Source: Blautia parvula
GTDB lineage: Bacteria > Bacillota > Clostridia > Lachnospirales > Lachnospiraceae
Reading direction: 5' to 3'
Length of the DNA stretch: 64,000 nt
Assembly (NCBI RefSeq): GCF_020215665.1
Contig: NZ_CP084061.1
Location: forward strand, 3,580,501-3,644,500
The position numbers were made by a program, and so were the translations under genes. The notes under the pieces are model-generated. The model saw only the letters and a list, made by a program, of their open reading frames with translations. It did not search any database and was not told the origin of the DNA. Positions 20,202 through 28,496 of the stretch are shown one piece after another; positions within the stretch are counted from its first letter, which is position 1, and each line of letters starts with the position of its first letter.

Positions 20202-21697
20202 TCTAACCGTACCTGATTCCCCTCCTCCACATATTTACTGGATTCTGTTATGATAAGGCTGTTTCTGCCTATTGCTGACTTCACTGCCGCATTTTTATCG
20301 TCTTTGTCCAAAACAGTTACCGGAACAGACACTGCGGTGTAAACCTTGCCCAGGATGCCGTCTCTTACCTCTGCTGTCAGCACAAATGCCTGTCCCTGTG
20401 CTTCATGCAGACTGCCAAGGGGAATCACCTGTTCATAGGAACCGGATTCCCTGGATGCCTCATACGTGAAGGCTGTGCCAAGCTTCAGCTGTTTTCCTTC
20501 TATCTGTCCGCACCAGACCATTCCGCCGGATTCTGTCTGGTTCTCTCCTGCCGGGGATGCTGTATTCTGAGAGGATGCCTGTTCAAAACGCTCCGCCCTC
20601 ACTGTCACAGCCTCCGTACTCCCCGAAAGCTTGACGCTGATCTTATCACCTTCCTGTATCTTACCTGCATCTTCAGGTGCTATCTGACCTTTTGCCTCCA
20701 TGGTTTCAGACGCAATTATGATCTGTTCCGTACCGGCGGTCACAGCGCCTTGTGTCACACCTGCTGACTGAAAGATACCGGAGGCGCCGGCACTTACAAC
20801 CCCATCTGCACTCTGGATATCTGTCAGCTTTTTCAGTTCCGCTTCTGCGCCCTGGATATCCACCTGGATTCCTTCCACACTGAGGCTGTTTGACTTTTTC
20901 TTCTTTTCTTCATTCTGCTGCGCGTTGGCTTCATTTTGGCTGGCCAGATCATACTGCTCAACCGCCTGGTTATAGGAGATGACCTGATTGTTCAGGGCGT
21001 CTGCCGCACCCTGCATTTTTTCCTCTGCTGCCTGCACTTTCTGTTCCCACTGTGCGTATTCCGACACAGAAGTGTCCTCATTCTGAGGCGCTCCGGTTCC
21101 CGTATCGGGATATTCTCCCTGGGCGTCATTCCGGCTGTCATCTCCCTCTGTACCGCTGTCTGCAGCCGGAGGAGTGTCCGGTATATTGCCAGTTTGGGCA
21201 GGCGGAGGGTTATTTACCAGCTCCTCATACTCTGCGGCTGCCTGATCGTAGGCCGCCTGGGCCTGGGCCAGCAGTTCCTCCGCATTGTTGAGGGAAATCT
21301 GTGCCTGGGCAGTCTCCGGTGTACGGGCATCCTCCTGTCCTGCCAGCTTCTGCTGTTCAAGCTGCAGATTCAGCTTTTCGATCTCCCTGTTCTTTGTCTC
21401 TATCTTCTCTGCCAGGTAATCCATATCCAACTGTACCAGTGCCTGCCCCTCCTCCACTGCTGTCTGTGGTTTCACAAGGATCTCTTTTATCTTCTGTCCC
21501 TCAGGCAGAGACTGGCTGTACTCTTCCTTTGCTGTGATCGATCCGCTGCCCGTCACCGTCTGGGTCAGCACCCCTTTCCCCACCTTGGCTGTCTTTACCT
21601 TAGCAACGGTTATGGAGGAGGCTGCCCTTGCCACCACAGTGCAGCACAGCATCAGCACTAAAAAATATATCACTGCTTTTCCCGCTTTTTTTCTCAT
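20198..21697 (-). CDS. HlyD/RND-type membrane fusion (adaptor) protein
   Basis: About 499 residues from the ATG at 21697, just past the preceding permease stop, with AAAGGAG five bases upstream. An N-terminal anchor is followed by a biotinyl-lipoyl-like half (QTVTGSGSITAKEEYSQSL, VKPQTAVEEGQALVQLD). A long coiled-coil follows (about 80-260), interrupted by an acidic, Pro-rich linker (PPPAQTGNIPDTPPAADSG). The second lipoyl half and a beta-barrel region end the protein. Adaptors of this kind link membrane permeases to extracellular partners. In a Gram-positive envelope it would project into the wall. Finding it between sugar-importer permeases and a MacB-core protein is unusual. Confidence 0.75.
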   Translation of the reverse strand: MRKKAGKAVIYFLVLMLCCTVVARAASSITVAKVKTAKVGKGVLTQTVTGSGSITAKEEYSQSLPEGQKIKEILVKPQTAVEEGQALVQLDMDYLAEKIETKNREIEKLNLQLEQQKLAGQEDARTPETAQAQISLNNAEELLAQAQAAYDQAAAEYEELVNNPPPAQTGNIPDTPPAADSGTEGDDSRNDAQGEYPDTGTGAPQNEDTSVSEYAQWEQKVQAAEEKMQGAADALNNQVISYNQAVEQYDLASQNEANAQQNEEKKKKSNSLSVEGIQVDIQGAEAELKKLTDIQSADGVVSAGASGIFQSAGVTQGAVTAGTEQIIIASETMEAKGQIAPEDAGKIQEGDKISVKLSGSTEAVTVRAERFEQASSQNTASPAGENQTESGGMVWCGQIEGKQLKLGTAFTYEASRESGSYEQVIPLGSLHEAQGQAFVLTAEVRDGILGKVYTAVSVPVTVLDKDDKNAAVKSAIGRNSLIITESSKYVEEGNQVRLE

Positions 21698-21699
21698 AA

Positions 21700-22545
21700 C
21701 TACTCCTTTAACCCCGATGCCACGATTCCCTGCTCCAAATACTCCTGCCCCCATAAAAAGATCAGCACTGCCGGCAGCATCATCACAATAGACGCCGCGA
21801 AGGAACTTCCCACCTGATCCGTCGTGATCTGCGGAAGATAGAGGGAGAGGGGCAGTTTTGCCTTTGTCTTCAGAAATGTCATAGGTGCCTCAATGGCATT
21901 CCAGTATTCCAGAAAATTCAGCAGCACTGATGCCATGATTCCCGGCATCCCAAGCGGCACTCCCACATGAAGAAAGATCTTAAGCTGCCCGGCTCCGTCC
22001 ACCATGGCTGCCTCCACAAGGGCATCCGGTATGGAATGAAAAAACTTCTGCATGATGAACACCGGAAACGCCGAGAAAACCCCGGGCAGAATGATCGCCA
22101 GGTGGGTATCCATGAGCGATAAATTGGAAAGCACCAGATAACTGGATACCATAGTGACCTGGAAGGGCATGATCATTAAGATCATATATAATAAAAATAA
22201 AATTCTCCGCCCTGTAAAACGGTATCTGCCAAATGCCCACGCCGCCGGCATACCGACCAGCACCTGCCCCAGCAGAATAGGTACCACCTGTTTGACCGAA
22301 TTCCAGAACATCACGAAGAAATCCGGAGAATCCAGCAGCAATTCCACATAGGGTCTTAACGTGGGATAGACAGGCAGCAGTTCCATCTGAACCGCCTGCC
22401 CGCCTCCGCCCAGCACCCCGCCGTAGGCTGCCTTCAGTTCCTCCGGTCCCATAAATGAGTTTGGAAACATGACCAGCACCGGCACCCAGAACAGAAGGCA
22501 GAACATGGCCAGCACTGCCGTGCGCACTGTCTTTTTTTTATTCAC
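21700..22545 (-). CDS. Carbohydrate-type ABC permease, MalG-like
   Basis: 281 residues, about six membrane segments, with the EAA loop ALVEAAMVDGAGQLKIFLHVGVPLG. The N-terminal helix reads LAMFCLLFWVPVLVMFPNSFMG, and an unusually long external stretch (about 30-75) follows. The start overlaps the MalF-like gene by eight bases. It is clearly of CUT1 type, but the sequence is divergent from the permeases of the lac-type operon. Confidence 0.88.
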   Translation of the reverse strand: MNKKKTVRTAVLAMFCLLFWVPVLVMFPNSFMGPEELKAAYGGVLGGGGQAVQMELLPVYPTLRPYVELLLDSPDFFVMFWNSVKQVVPILLGQVLVGMPAAWAFGRYRFTGRRILFLLYMILMIMPFQVTMVSSYLVLSNLSLMDTHLAIILPGVFSAFPVFIMQKFFHSIPDALVEAAMVDGAGQLKIFLHVGVPLGMPGIMASVLLNFLEYWNAIEAPMTFLKTKAKLPLSLYLPQITTDQVGSSFAASIVMMLPAVLIFLWGQEYLEQGIVASGLKE

Positions 22546-23443
22546 TGCTCTCCTGCCTTTCGTTCCACCATTCCACCAATACCAGTATCACACTCACCGC
22601 AATTGCCATTAAAACTGCCGCAGCGCTCATTTTCTGTATATCCAGCTTGGTAAACCAGTTATTGAACAGGTGCTGCAGCATATAAATGCTCTCATGGGGA
22701 TAGTCCCCCGCGATCAGATACGCCTCCCGAAACACCCTGAAGGCATTTACAAAGGACAGGACCCCTATGAGGAAAATACTGCCCTTCATCTGGGGCAGCG
22801 TAATGTACCGAAAGCACTGGAATGCCCCGGCACCACTGACTCTGGCCGCCTCATACTGCTCCTCCGGAATAGCCGAGAGCGCGGCGATCCACAGCACAAT
22901 ATCATACCCCATATTCTTCCACAGATAAGACCCCACCAGGATCCAGAAAGCATATCCTGTATTCATCCAGTCCTGCCCGGTCAGATGCAGCACTCCCAGC
23001 ATCTGATTCACAGCGCCGTTCTGGTCAAATAAAAGCTTCCAGAAAACCACCACGGAAGCCACCGGGATTGCCATGGGCAGGAGAAATCCTGCCCGCAGTA
23101 CCCTGGCAAATCCGGTGATGCTGTTTAAGAAAACCGCCGCCACAAATGACAATGCCAGAAGCAGAGGCAGACAGATGCACAGAAACCGCACCGTATTGCC
23201 CAGTGCCTGTCTGAAAGCACCGTTTTCCAGCACCTGTCTGTAATTATCCATCCCCACAAAAAGCCCGCCCACTGCCTGAAAAAAGGAACGGCGTATCACA
23301 TCTGCGAAGGGCAGAAGGACAAAGACCAGCAGGCCCAGCAGACTGGGTGCCAGAAATGCGTATGCTGTTTTATTCTGACAGGTAGGTGTCCATTTTCTGG
23401 ACAATTGCCTTTGCCGCTTCTGCGGATGTCTCTGTACCTTCAT
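22538..23443 (-). CDS. Carbohydrate-type ABC permease, MalF-like
   Basis: About 301 residues from the ATG at 23443 with GGAG upstream; an in-frame ATG at 23476 would extend it. The gene start lies inside the 3' end of the binding-protein gene, a 74-base overlap. A basic N-terminal tail of about 35 residues precedes the first helix (YAFLAPSLLGLLVFVLLPFADV). The EAA loop is QYEAARVSGAGAFQCFRYITLP. It pairs with the MalG-like permease; the ATPase must come from elsewhere. Confidence 0.88.
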   Translation of the reverse strand: MKVQRHPQKRQRQLSRKWTPTCQNKTAYAFLAPSLLGLLVFVLLPFADVIRRSFFQAVGGLFVGMDNYRQVLENGAFRQALGNTVRFLCICLPLLLALSFVAAVFLNSITGFARVLRAGFLLPMAIPVASVVVFWKLLFDQNGAVNQMLGVLHLTGQDWMNTGYAFWILVGSYLWKNMGYDIVLWIAALSAIPEEQYEAARVSGAGAFQCFRYITLPQMKGSIFLIGVLSFVNAFRVFREAYLIAGDYPHESIYMLQHLFNNWFTKLDIQKMSAAAVLMAIAVSVILVLVEWWNERQESSE

Positions 23444-25619
23444 AACATTTCTCCACTTCTTCCATAACTGTGTCATACAGTGTCCGGTTTGGAATGAAAG
23501 GATTATCCAGTGTACGGATCAAATCCAGATAGATTTGAAGGGTCTGACTATCGGCATTCCCGTATTCCTCCATGACTTCCTCCCCTGTCTTGGGATCTTT
23601 GAAGGAACTGCTTACAACGTCCTGCTGCGCAGCTTCTGTATCTGCGTATGCCAGCATATTCTTAAATGCGCTCTCTGTAACAGGATAGCCGTCCATTGTC
23701 TCGCTGCCCTGCACATCATCCGCCAGAAGCGCTTTTATAAATAACTCTGCTGCCTCCTGCTGCTTGGACGATGCGTTGATTCCCGCAATGGTGTACGGCA
23801 CATAACAGTTATGGATAGTCTGTGGTTCAATCCCTGCTTTCTTGATGCTGTAGGCAGGATACATCATACTGCTGTAACCCTGTAATTCATATAATGATAC
23901 CCTTCCATCCTTTAACGCGCTGAAATAACCCGCTGAAAAATACACATTCTTGTCTTCGTTCTCCTCCGGATCATATCCGTAAGCTTCCTCCAGCATTTTT
24001 GTATCCATATTTTCAAAAATCTTTAAGCAGTCATCTAAAAACTGTATCATTTTCTCCTCATCAATGCCCCCGTCCTCTTTTACGAGGTCCTGATACATGA
24101 CAGAAAGCAGTGACTCCGCAGCAGAGGTGTGTATCGTATCTCCCAGAACCTGGGCATCCGGGTTCTCATTCAGATAAGAAGTCAGGGCTTCCAGACTCTC
24201 CAAAGCTTTGCCGGTGTCATCCTTGGCAGCCATAACCGGAAGTCCCACACGGGCCGGAATGCCGTAGACCTTCCCGTCTCTGTCAAGCGCCTTTCCGATA
24301 TTCTCCAGCATACCGCTGTCTTTTACCAGCTCGTCCCTGAGACCGCTTATATCCATCAGGACTCCCTTTTCTATGTAGGAGTCCACCGGAAGTCTGTCTA
24401 AGATCAGCACGTCAGCACCCTCACCGTTTAGAAGTTCTGTGTTCAGGCTGCGGATATCATCCGAATTTGGCTTTTCATACTGTCCGACCGCGTAGCTGTA
24501 GTCCACTCTTATATCCGGGTTCTGGGTCTGGAACAGGCTTATGGCCTGCTCTACGGTTTTGTTCTCTTTCAGGCTGTAAACGGTCAGTGTGTTTTCCGCT
24601 GAAACAGGCATTTCCTTGTTGTAGGTGTAATGTGCCATATACAGTCTGCCCTTGTCATACTCGTTGTACAGAGCGTAAAAATCATCTTCCTCCCCACAGA
24701 AAAATGACGAAACACCAACCTCTGATGCCCCCATTTTCCCGTAAGACCCATCAAGCAGTGTCTCTATCAGATCGCCTGTTTCCTGAAAACGGATAAGCCC
24801 TTTCTCGGTCAGTGAGTACCATGTCCCGTCAGATCCGGCGGCAATATTATAAGACTCCCCTTTCTCTTCAAGCGGTACATTTCCCACCGCTGAATAATCC
24901 TCTGTGTCATAGAAATCAACACTCTTTCCATCCTTTGCCGTCACGGCCAGTCTGTTCTGTGATGCACAGATCGTATTCTGATAATTTGACATCATGGGTT
25001 CCATATCAGCCGAAAAAACTTTTTCACCGTCTTTGTAAATCTCAGCCTGCCCTGAACTGCCGTTTCCCACACACAGACTTCCGTCTGCCAGCGCATCTAT
25101 ATCTACCAGCATGGCTGTATACCCGCTCTCATCTGCTTTCAGCAGATTTTCAGGGGTAATATCTTCCCATGTATCCCCATCCGAATTATTTTTTAATACA
25201 TGCCAGCCATAGGGAACATCCTCAGATGTATTCGTGGGAGTTCCCATTGCATACAGGTTTCCGTCCTGTCCATACTCAATATGGTTTACATACATCTCTG
25301 CAGATGTCAGCCCTGTTTCCTCCTGGGCTTCAGACCATTTTCCATCCTGATACTGATAGAAATAATACTTCATACCTGTTTCCGCATTTCCGCTGGAAGT
25401 ATACAGCCAGAGGGTTCCATCCTTTTCATATGCCCCCACAGGCGTTTCCCCATCCTGTACAGGCGGCTTTAAATCCTCCTCCACATAGCGCCCCATGGCC
25501 TTCTCCTGGCTGTCCTTTTTATTGTTGTCCGCTTCCTTTGTCTGTCCGCCGCATCCTGACATCAGGCCTGCTGCCATCACAAGGCCCATTCCTGCGGCCA
25601 ATATTTTTCTCCACTTCAT
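23370..25619 (-). CDS. Large extracellular solute-binding lipoprotein with N-terminal sensor-like region
   Basis: 749 residues, far longer than ordinary sugar-binding proteins (about 430). Lipoprotein signal ends AGLMSGCGGQ. Residues 60-320 contain repeated strand-turn units (KDGTLWLYTSSGNAETGMKYYFY, DGNLYAMGTPT, ADGSLCVGNGSSG, SDGTWYSLTEKG) that look like a beta-propeller. From about 345 a family 1 solute-binding domain follows (NTLTVYSLKENKTVEQAISLFQTQNPDIRVDYSYAVGQ, KVYGIPARVGLPVMAAK). It heads the five-gene operon and faces a divergent two-component system. The ligand may be a glycan, peptide or drug rather than a simple sugar. Confidence 0.85.
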   Translation of the reverse strand: MKWRKILAAGMGLVMAAGLMSGCGGQTKEADNNKKDSQEKAMGRYVEEDLKPPVQDGETPVGAYEKDGTLWLYTSSGNAETGMKYYFYQYQDGKWSEAQEETGLTSAEMYVNHIEYGQDGNLYAMGTPTNTSEDVPYGWHVLKNNSDGDTWEDITPENLLKADESGYTAMLVDIDALADGSLCVGNGSSGQAEIYKDGEKVFSADMEPMMSNYQNTICASQNRLAVTAKDGKSVDFYDTEDYSAVGNVPLEEKGESYNIAAGSDGTWYSLTEKGLIRFQETGDLIETLLDGSYGKMGASEVGVSSFFCGEEDDFYALYNEYDKGRLYMAHYTYNKEMPVSAENTLTVYSLKENKTVEQAISLFQTQNPDIRVDYSYAVGQYEKPNSDDIRSLNTELLNGEGADVLILDRLPVDSYIEKGVLMDISGLRDELVKDSGMLENIGKALDRDGKVYGIPARVGLPVMAAKDDTGKALESLEALTSYLNENPDAQVLGDTIHTSAAESLLSVMYQDLVKEDGGIDEEKMIQFLDDCLKIFENMDTKMLEEAYGYDPEENEDKNVYFSAGYFSALKDGRVSLYELQGYSSMMYPAYSIKKAGIEPQTIHNCYVPYTIAGINASSKQQEAAELFIKALLADDVQGSETMDGYPVTESAFKNMLAYADTEAAQQDVVSSSFKDPKTGEEVMEEYGNADSQTLQIYLDLIRTLDNPFIPNRTLYDTVMEEVEKCYEGTETSAEAAKAIVQKMDTYLSE

Positions 25620-25748
25620 ATTAAAAACTCCTCTCTGCCGGTGATTCTGTCTGATTACCCGGCCCCTTCATCATTTAGGATATCAGATAAATCTCAAAAA
25701 GACATTTAAAGCCTGTGAGAATTTTTAAAGATTTTTTTGAGAAATGAA

Positions 25749-25757
25749 TGGTATAAT
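25749..25757 (+). promoter_or_regulatory. Extended -10 promoter for the two-component genes
   Basis: TGGTATAAT (TGn extended -10; TATAAT at 25752-25757) with a poor -35, 48 bases before the response-regulator ATG. The AT-rich region 25680-25745 contains TTTTTAAAG and TTTTTTTGAGAA stretches and is shared with the divergent binding-protein gene. The weak -35 suggests activator dependence. Confidence 0.5.
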
Positions 25758-25804
25758 ATTTGAGAGAAAAGAAACGCACTTAAAAAGGAAAGGAATGATT
25801 ACCC

Positions 25805-26485
25805 ATGCGAATTTTATTGATAGAGGATGACCAGGAACTCTGCCATGTGCTGAAGATTTCTTTAGAGAAGGCCGGATATCAGACGGATATCTGCCTGACC
25901 GGAACCGATGCGCTGTATTATGCCCTGCAGCCGGTTTACAATCTGATCATTTTAGACCGTATGCTTCCCGGCATGGACGGGCTTTCCCTCTTAAAATTGA
26001 TCAGGAGCAGTGATATTGCCACCCCTGTTATTCTGGCAACTGCCATTGATGCCGTACCGGAACGGATCGCAGGCCTGGACTGCGGTGCTGACGATTATAT
26101 TGTAAAACCTTATGATATAGAGGAACTCATGGCACGTATCCGGGCGCTTATCAGACGACCGAAACCCATGGAAGACCACCAAAATATGGAATACGGGGAT
26201 CTGACCTACCACACTGCCACCTTAAAACTCACCTGCGGAGCGCAGACACAGCAGCTTTCCCGCAGGGAATCCATGCTTATGGAGTACTTTCTGCAGAATC
26301 CGGACCAGACCATCTCCAGACAGATGCTGTATTCCCGGGTATGGGGGCCTGACGGGGAGGTGGAGGACGGAAATCTGGATACCTATATTTATTATCTCCG
26401 CAAAATTCTCAAAAAGCTGAAAAGCCGTGTCCAGGTCACAACCGCACACGGAATCGGCTATCGATTGGAGTGCCCGCCATGCTGA
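25805..26485 (+). CDS. OmpR/PhoB-family response regulator
   Basis: 226 residues. Receiver domain 1-120 with acidic pocket (LLIEDDQEL), phospho-acceptor Asp in LIILDRMLPGMDGLSLL, and conserved Thr/Lys (ATAIDAVP, DYIVKPYD). Winged-helix DNA-binding domain 130-226 (LSRRESMLMEYFLQNPDQTISRQMLYSRVWG, DTYIYYLRKIL). RBS AAAGGAAAGGAATG. The next gene encodes its kinase. Divergent from the large binding-protein operon, which it probably controls. Confidence 0.93.
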   Translation: MRILLIEDDQELCHVLKISLEKAGYQTDICLTGTDALYYALQPVYNLIILDRMLPGMDGLSLLKLIRSSDIATPVILATAIDAVPERIAGLDCGADDYIVKPYDIEELMARIRALIRRPKPMEDHQNMEYGDLTYHTATLKLTCGAQTQQLSRRESMLMEYFLQNPDQTISRQMLYSRVWGPDGEVEDGNLDTYIYYLRKILKKLKSRVQVTTAHGIGYRLECPPC

Positions 26486-27795
26486 CAACCTTCCGAAGAC
26501 GGCTGACCCTGCTTTTTGCCGGGACCACCAGCCTGATCCTGACTGTCATATTCCTCATTGTCTGGGTATACCAGAACCACCTGTACCAGGCACAGCAGGA
26601 AAATCTGTTTCAGAATTATCTTCTGGAACTTTCCAATAAGCTGGAAGCTGATATACATTTTTCAGATAACTGGCTCGCCTTGATGGAGGCGGAGAACCGC
26701 CTGATCATTCATATAGAAGAGAACCGCGTTCCTCTGTTTTTCCCCGGCTCCTGGGAACCGGCATCCAGCCGCAGCGAATTGATTGAAAAGGCCAGAAAAA
26801 AAGCCTTAGATGAGCAGGTGGATATCAGCCGCCCTCCCCTCACTACCTCCATGAGGAAGACTTCTGTCATGCAGATTGAGGGGGAAAAGGGGGATATCTA
26901 CCAGGCGGCAGCCCTCCTGATACCCTCAGGCAGTACCTCAAAGGCCCTGATACTTCTGCAGGATATTACGGAGATGAGGCAGCGAAAGCTTTCCCTGGGT
27001 ATTTTCTTTCTGCTGTTGGATCTGGCCGGATTTGCCGCACTTTTTCTGGCGGCCCGACTGATCCTTGGGCGTGCCATGCAGCCGATCGCGGAATACCAGC
27101 AGAGACAGACTGACTTTATTTCCGCTGCCTCCCATGAACTGCGCTCCCCGCTCACCGTCATCCAGACCAGCGCTTCTGTCATAGAGGACGACCCGGGACA
27201 GGCAGCAGCCATGTCCCGAATCATCCGACGGGAATGCAGCCGTTCCGGGAAGCTTATCCGTGACCTGCTGCTTCTGGCCTCCTCAGATTCGGGTACGCTC
27301 TCCAGGAAACTGGAGGAGGTGGAGGCAGACGCCCTGCTTCTCCGCCTGTTTGAATCCTATGAGACAGTCTGCAGACAGAAGGATATCTCCCTCAAACTCC
27401 ATATGCCGGATGATATCCTGCCGCCGGTCCTCTCAGACCCGGCGTATCTGTACCAGCTCTTGTCCATTCTGCTTGAAAATGCCATAACCTACGGCATACC
27501 GCCTTCCGGGGAAAAGCCCGTGATAGAACTGTCTGCCCATCTGTCCGGACGGCATATCACCCTGTCCGTCACTGACCACGGACCGGGCATTCCGGATGAA
27601 AAAAAGGAGGCCGTATTCCGCCGTTTTTACAGGGGGGACCCCTCCCGAAGCAAAAAGGAACATTTCGGACTGGGCCTGTCCATTGCCAGTGAACTGGCCC
27701 GCCAGTTAAAATGCCGCCTTACGGTCCTGGACATCCCGGGAGGCGGTGCCTGTTTCCGAATAGAATTGACAAAAACGGGAACCAGCAGCTCTTAA
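26479..27795 (+). CDS. Sensor histidine kinase partner
   Basis: About 438 residues from the ATG at 26479; GGAG lies nine bases upstream, and a GTG at 26470 is an alternative. Two membrane segments (about 10-30 and 170-192) flank an extracellular domain of about 140 residues. H-box FISAASHELRSPLTVIQ, then the N, G1 (DHGPGIPDEKK) and G2 (FGLGLSIASELA) boxes of an HATPase domain. No HAMP domain is evident. It overlaps the response-regulator gene by seven bases. Signal unknown; the neighbouring binding-protein operon is the likely target. Confidence 0.9.
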   Translation: MLTTFRRRLTLLFAGTTSLILTVIFLIVWVYQNHLYQAQQENLFQNYLLELSNKLEADIHFSDNWLALMEAENRLIIHIEENRVPLFFPGSWEPASSRSELIEKARKKALDEQVDISRPPLTTSMRKTSVMQIEGEKGDIYQAAALLIPSGSTSKALILLQDITEMRQRKLSLGIFFLLLDLAGFAALFLAARLILGRAMQPIAEYQQRQTDFISAASHELRSPLTVIQTSASVIEDDPGQAAAMSRIIRRECSRSGKLIRDLLLLASSDSGTLSRKLEEVEADALLLRLFESYETVCRQKDISLKLHMPDDILPPVLSDPAYLYQLLSILLENAITYGIPPSGEKPVIELSAHLSGRHITLSVTDHGPGIPDEKKEAVFRRFYRGDPSRSKKEHFGLGLSIASELARQLKCRLTVLDIPGGGACFRIELTKTGTSSS

Positions 27796-27811
27796 CGCTC
27801 TGGTTCCCGTT
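27774..27811. terminator. Bidirectional terminator between convergent genes
   Basis: Perfect 12-bp stem (AACGGGAACCAG / CTGGTTCCCGTT) with U-tracts on both strands. It overlaps the last codons of the kinase gene and serves the convergent membrane-protein gene ending at 27837. Confidence 0.85.
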
Positions 27812-27836
27812 TTCTGTGCATCGTTTCAACTTCCTC

Positions 27837-28496
27837 TCATAGGAAAAGCCTGTAAAAACAAAAATAACCCGCTGCAGCCACAACAATTGCAGTTCCTGTA
27901 TAAAGAATTTTGTTTTCCGCCTTTTTCCAAAATACATACCCGATAGCAGCCATCCCGGCCAGATCAAAAAGGAACTGAAAAAGAAATGTCTTATTATGGA
28001 ACAGATATATTCCCACCGCCACAGTCTCAGCTCCAAGCCCTCCAATGGGCAGGCCGTACAGAAAACTGCCGGGGCTTCCCCCTTTATTCCAGAAGTACAG
28101 TACAAATCCCCCTATACTGCAGAGGCACGCCAGCGCCGTATAAAGTGCCAGCAGATTCCAATGGAATCCCTCGTTGTCAAACATGGGAAGAAACAGACCC
28201 AGTATATATTTCAGTAAATAGAAGCTGATATTCATAGCCGTGAGGTACAGCATCACATTCACCGCGGCATTCCGATTGGAACGGCTGAAAAGCACCACAA
28301 GGGTAACCGTTACCATCCAGAAGCCAAACAACGTTGCGATGGAACTCAGGCTCCATAAACTGTCATACGGAAAAAAATCCGTAAGTCTGGTCAGGATTCC
28401 TGCCAGACATCCCAGCCCTGCCATAAGAATATATGACTTTAAAGCACGCGGTTTACGTTTCGTTTCACTTCCCCGGTTTCTCATCCTGTCCTCCAT
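27837..28496 (-). CDS. Polytopic membrane protein, unrecognised
   Basis: 219 residues with about six hydrophobic segments and a basic N-terminus ([17 protein letters not shown]). It begins inside the last 32 bases of the hybrid kinase gene, so it is probably translated from the same message. I recognise no family. The segment spacing recalls small clostridial six-helix membrane proteins. A role in the sensing system encoded upstream is inferred from the overlap only. Confidence 0.6.
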   Translation of the reverse strand: MEDRMRNRGSETKRKPRALKSYILMAGLGCLAGILTRLTDFFPYDSLWSLSSIATLFGFWMVTVTLVVLFSRSNRNAAVNVMLYLTAMNISFYLLKYILGLFLPMFDNEGFHWNLLALYTALACLCSIGGFVLYFWNKGGSPGSFLYGLPIGGLGAETVAVGIYLFHNKTFLFQFLFDLAGMAAIGYVFWKKAENKILYTGTAIVVAAAGYFCFYRLFL

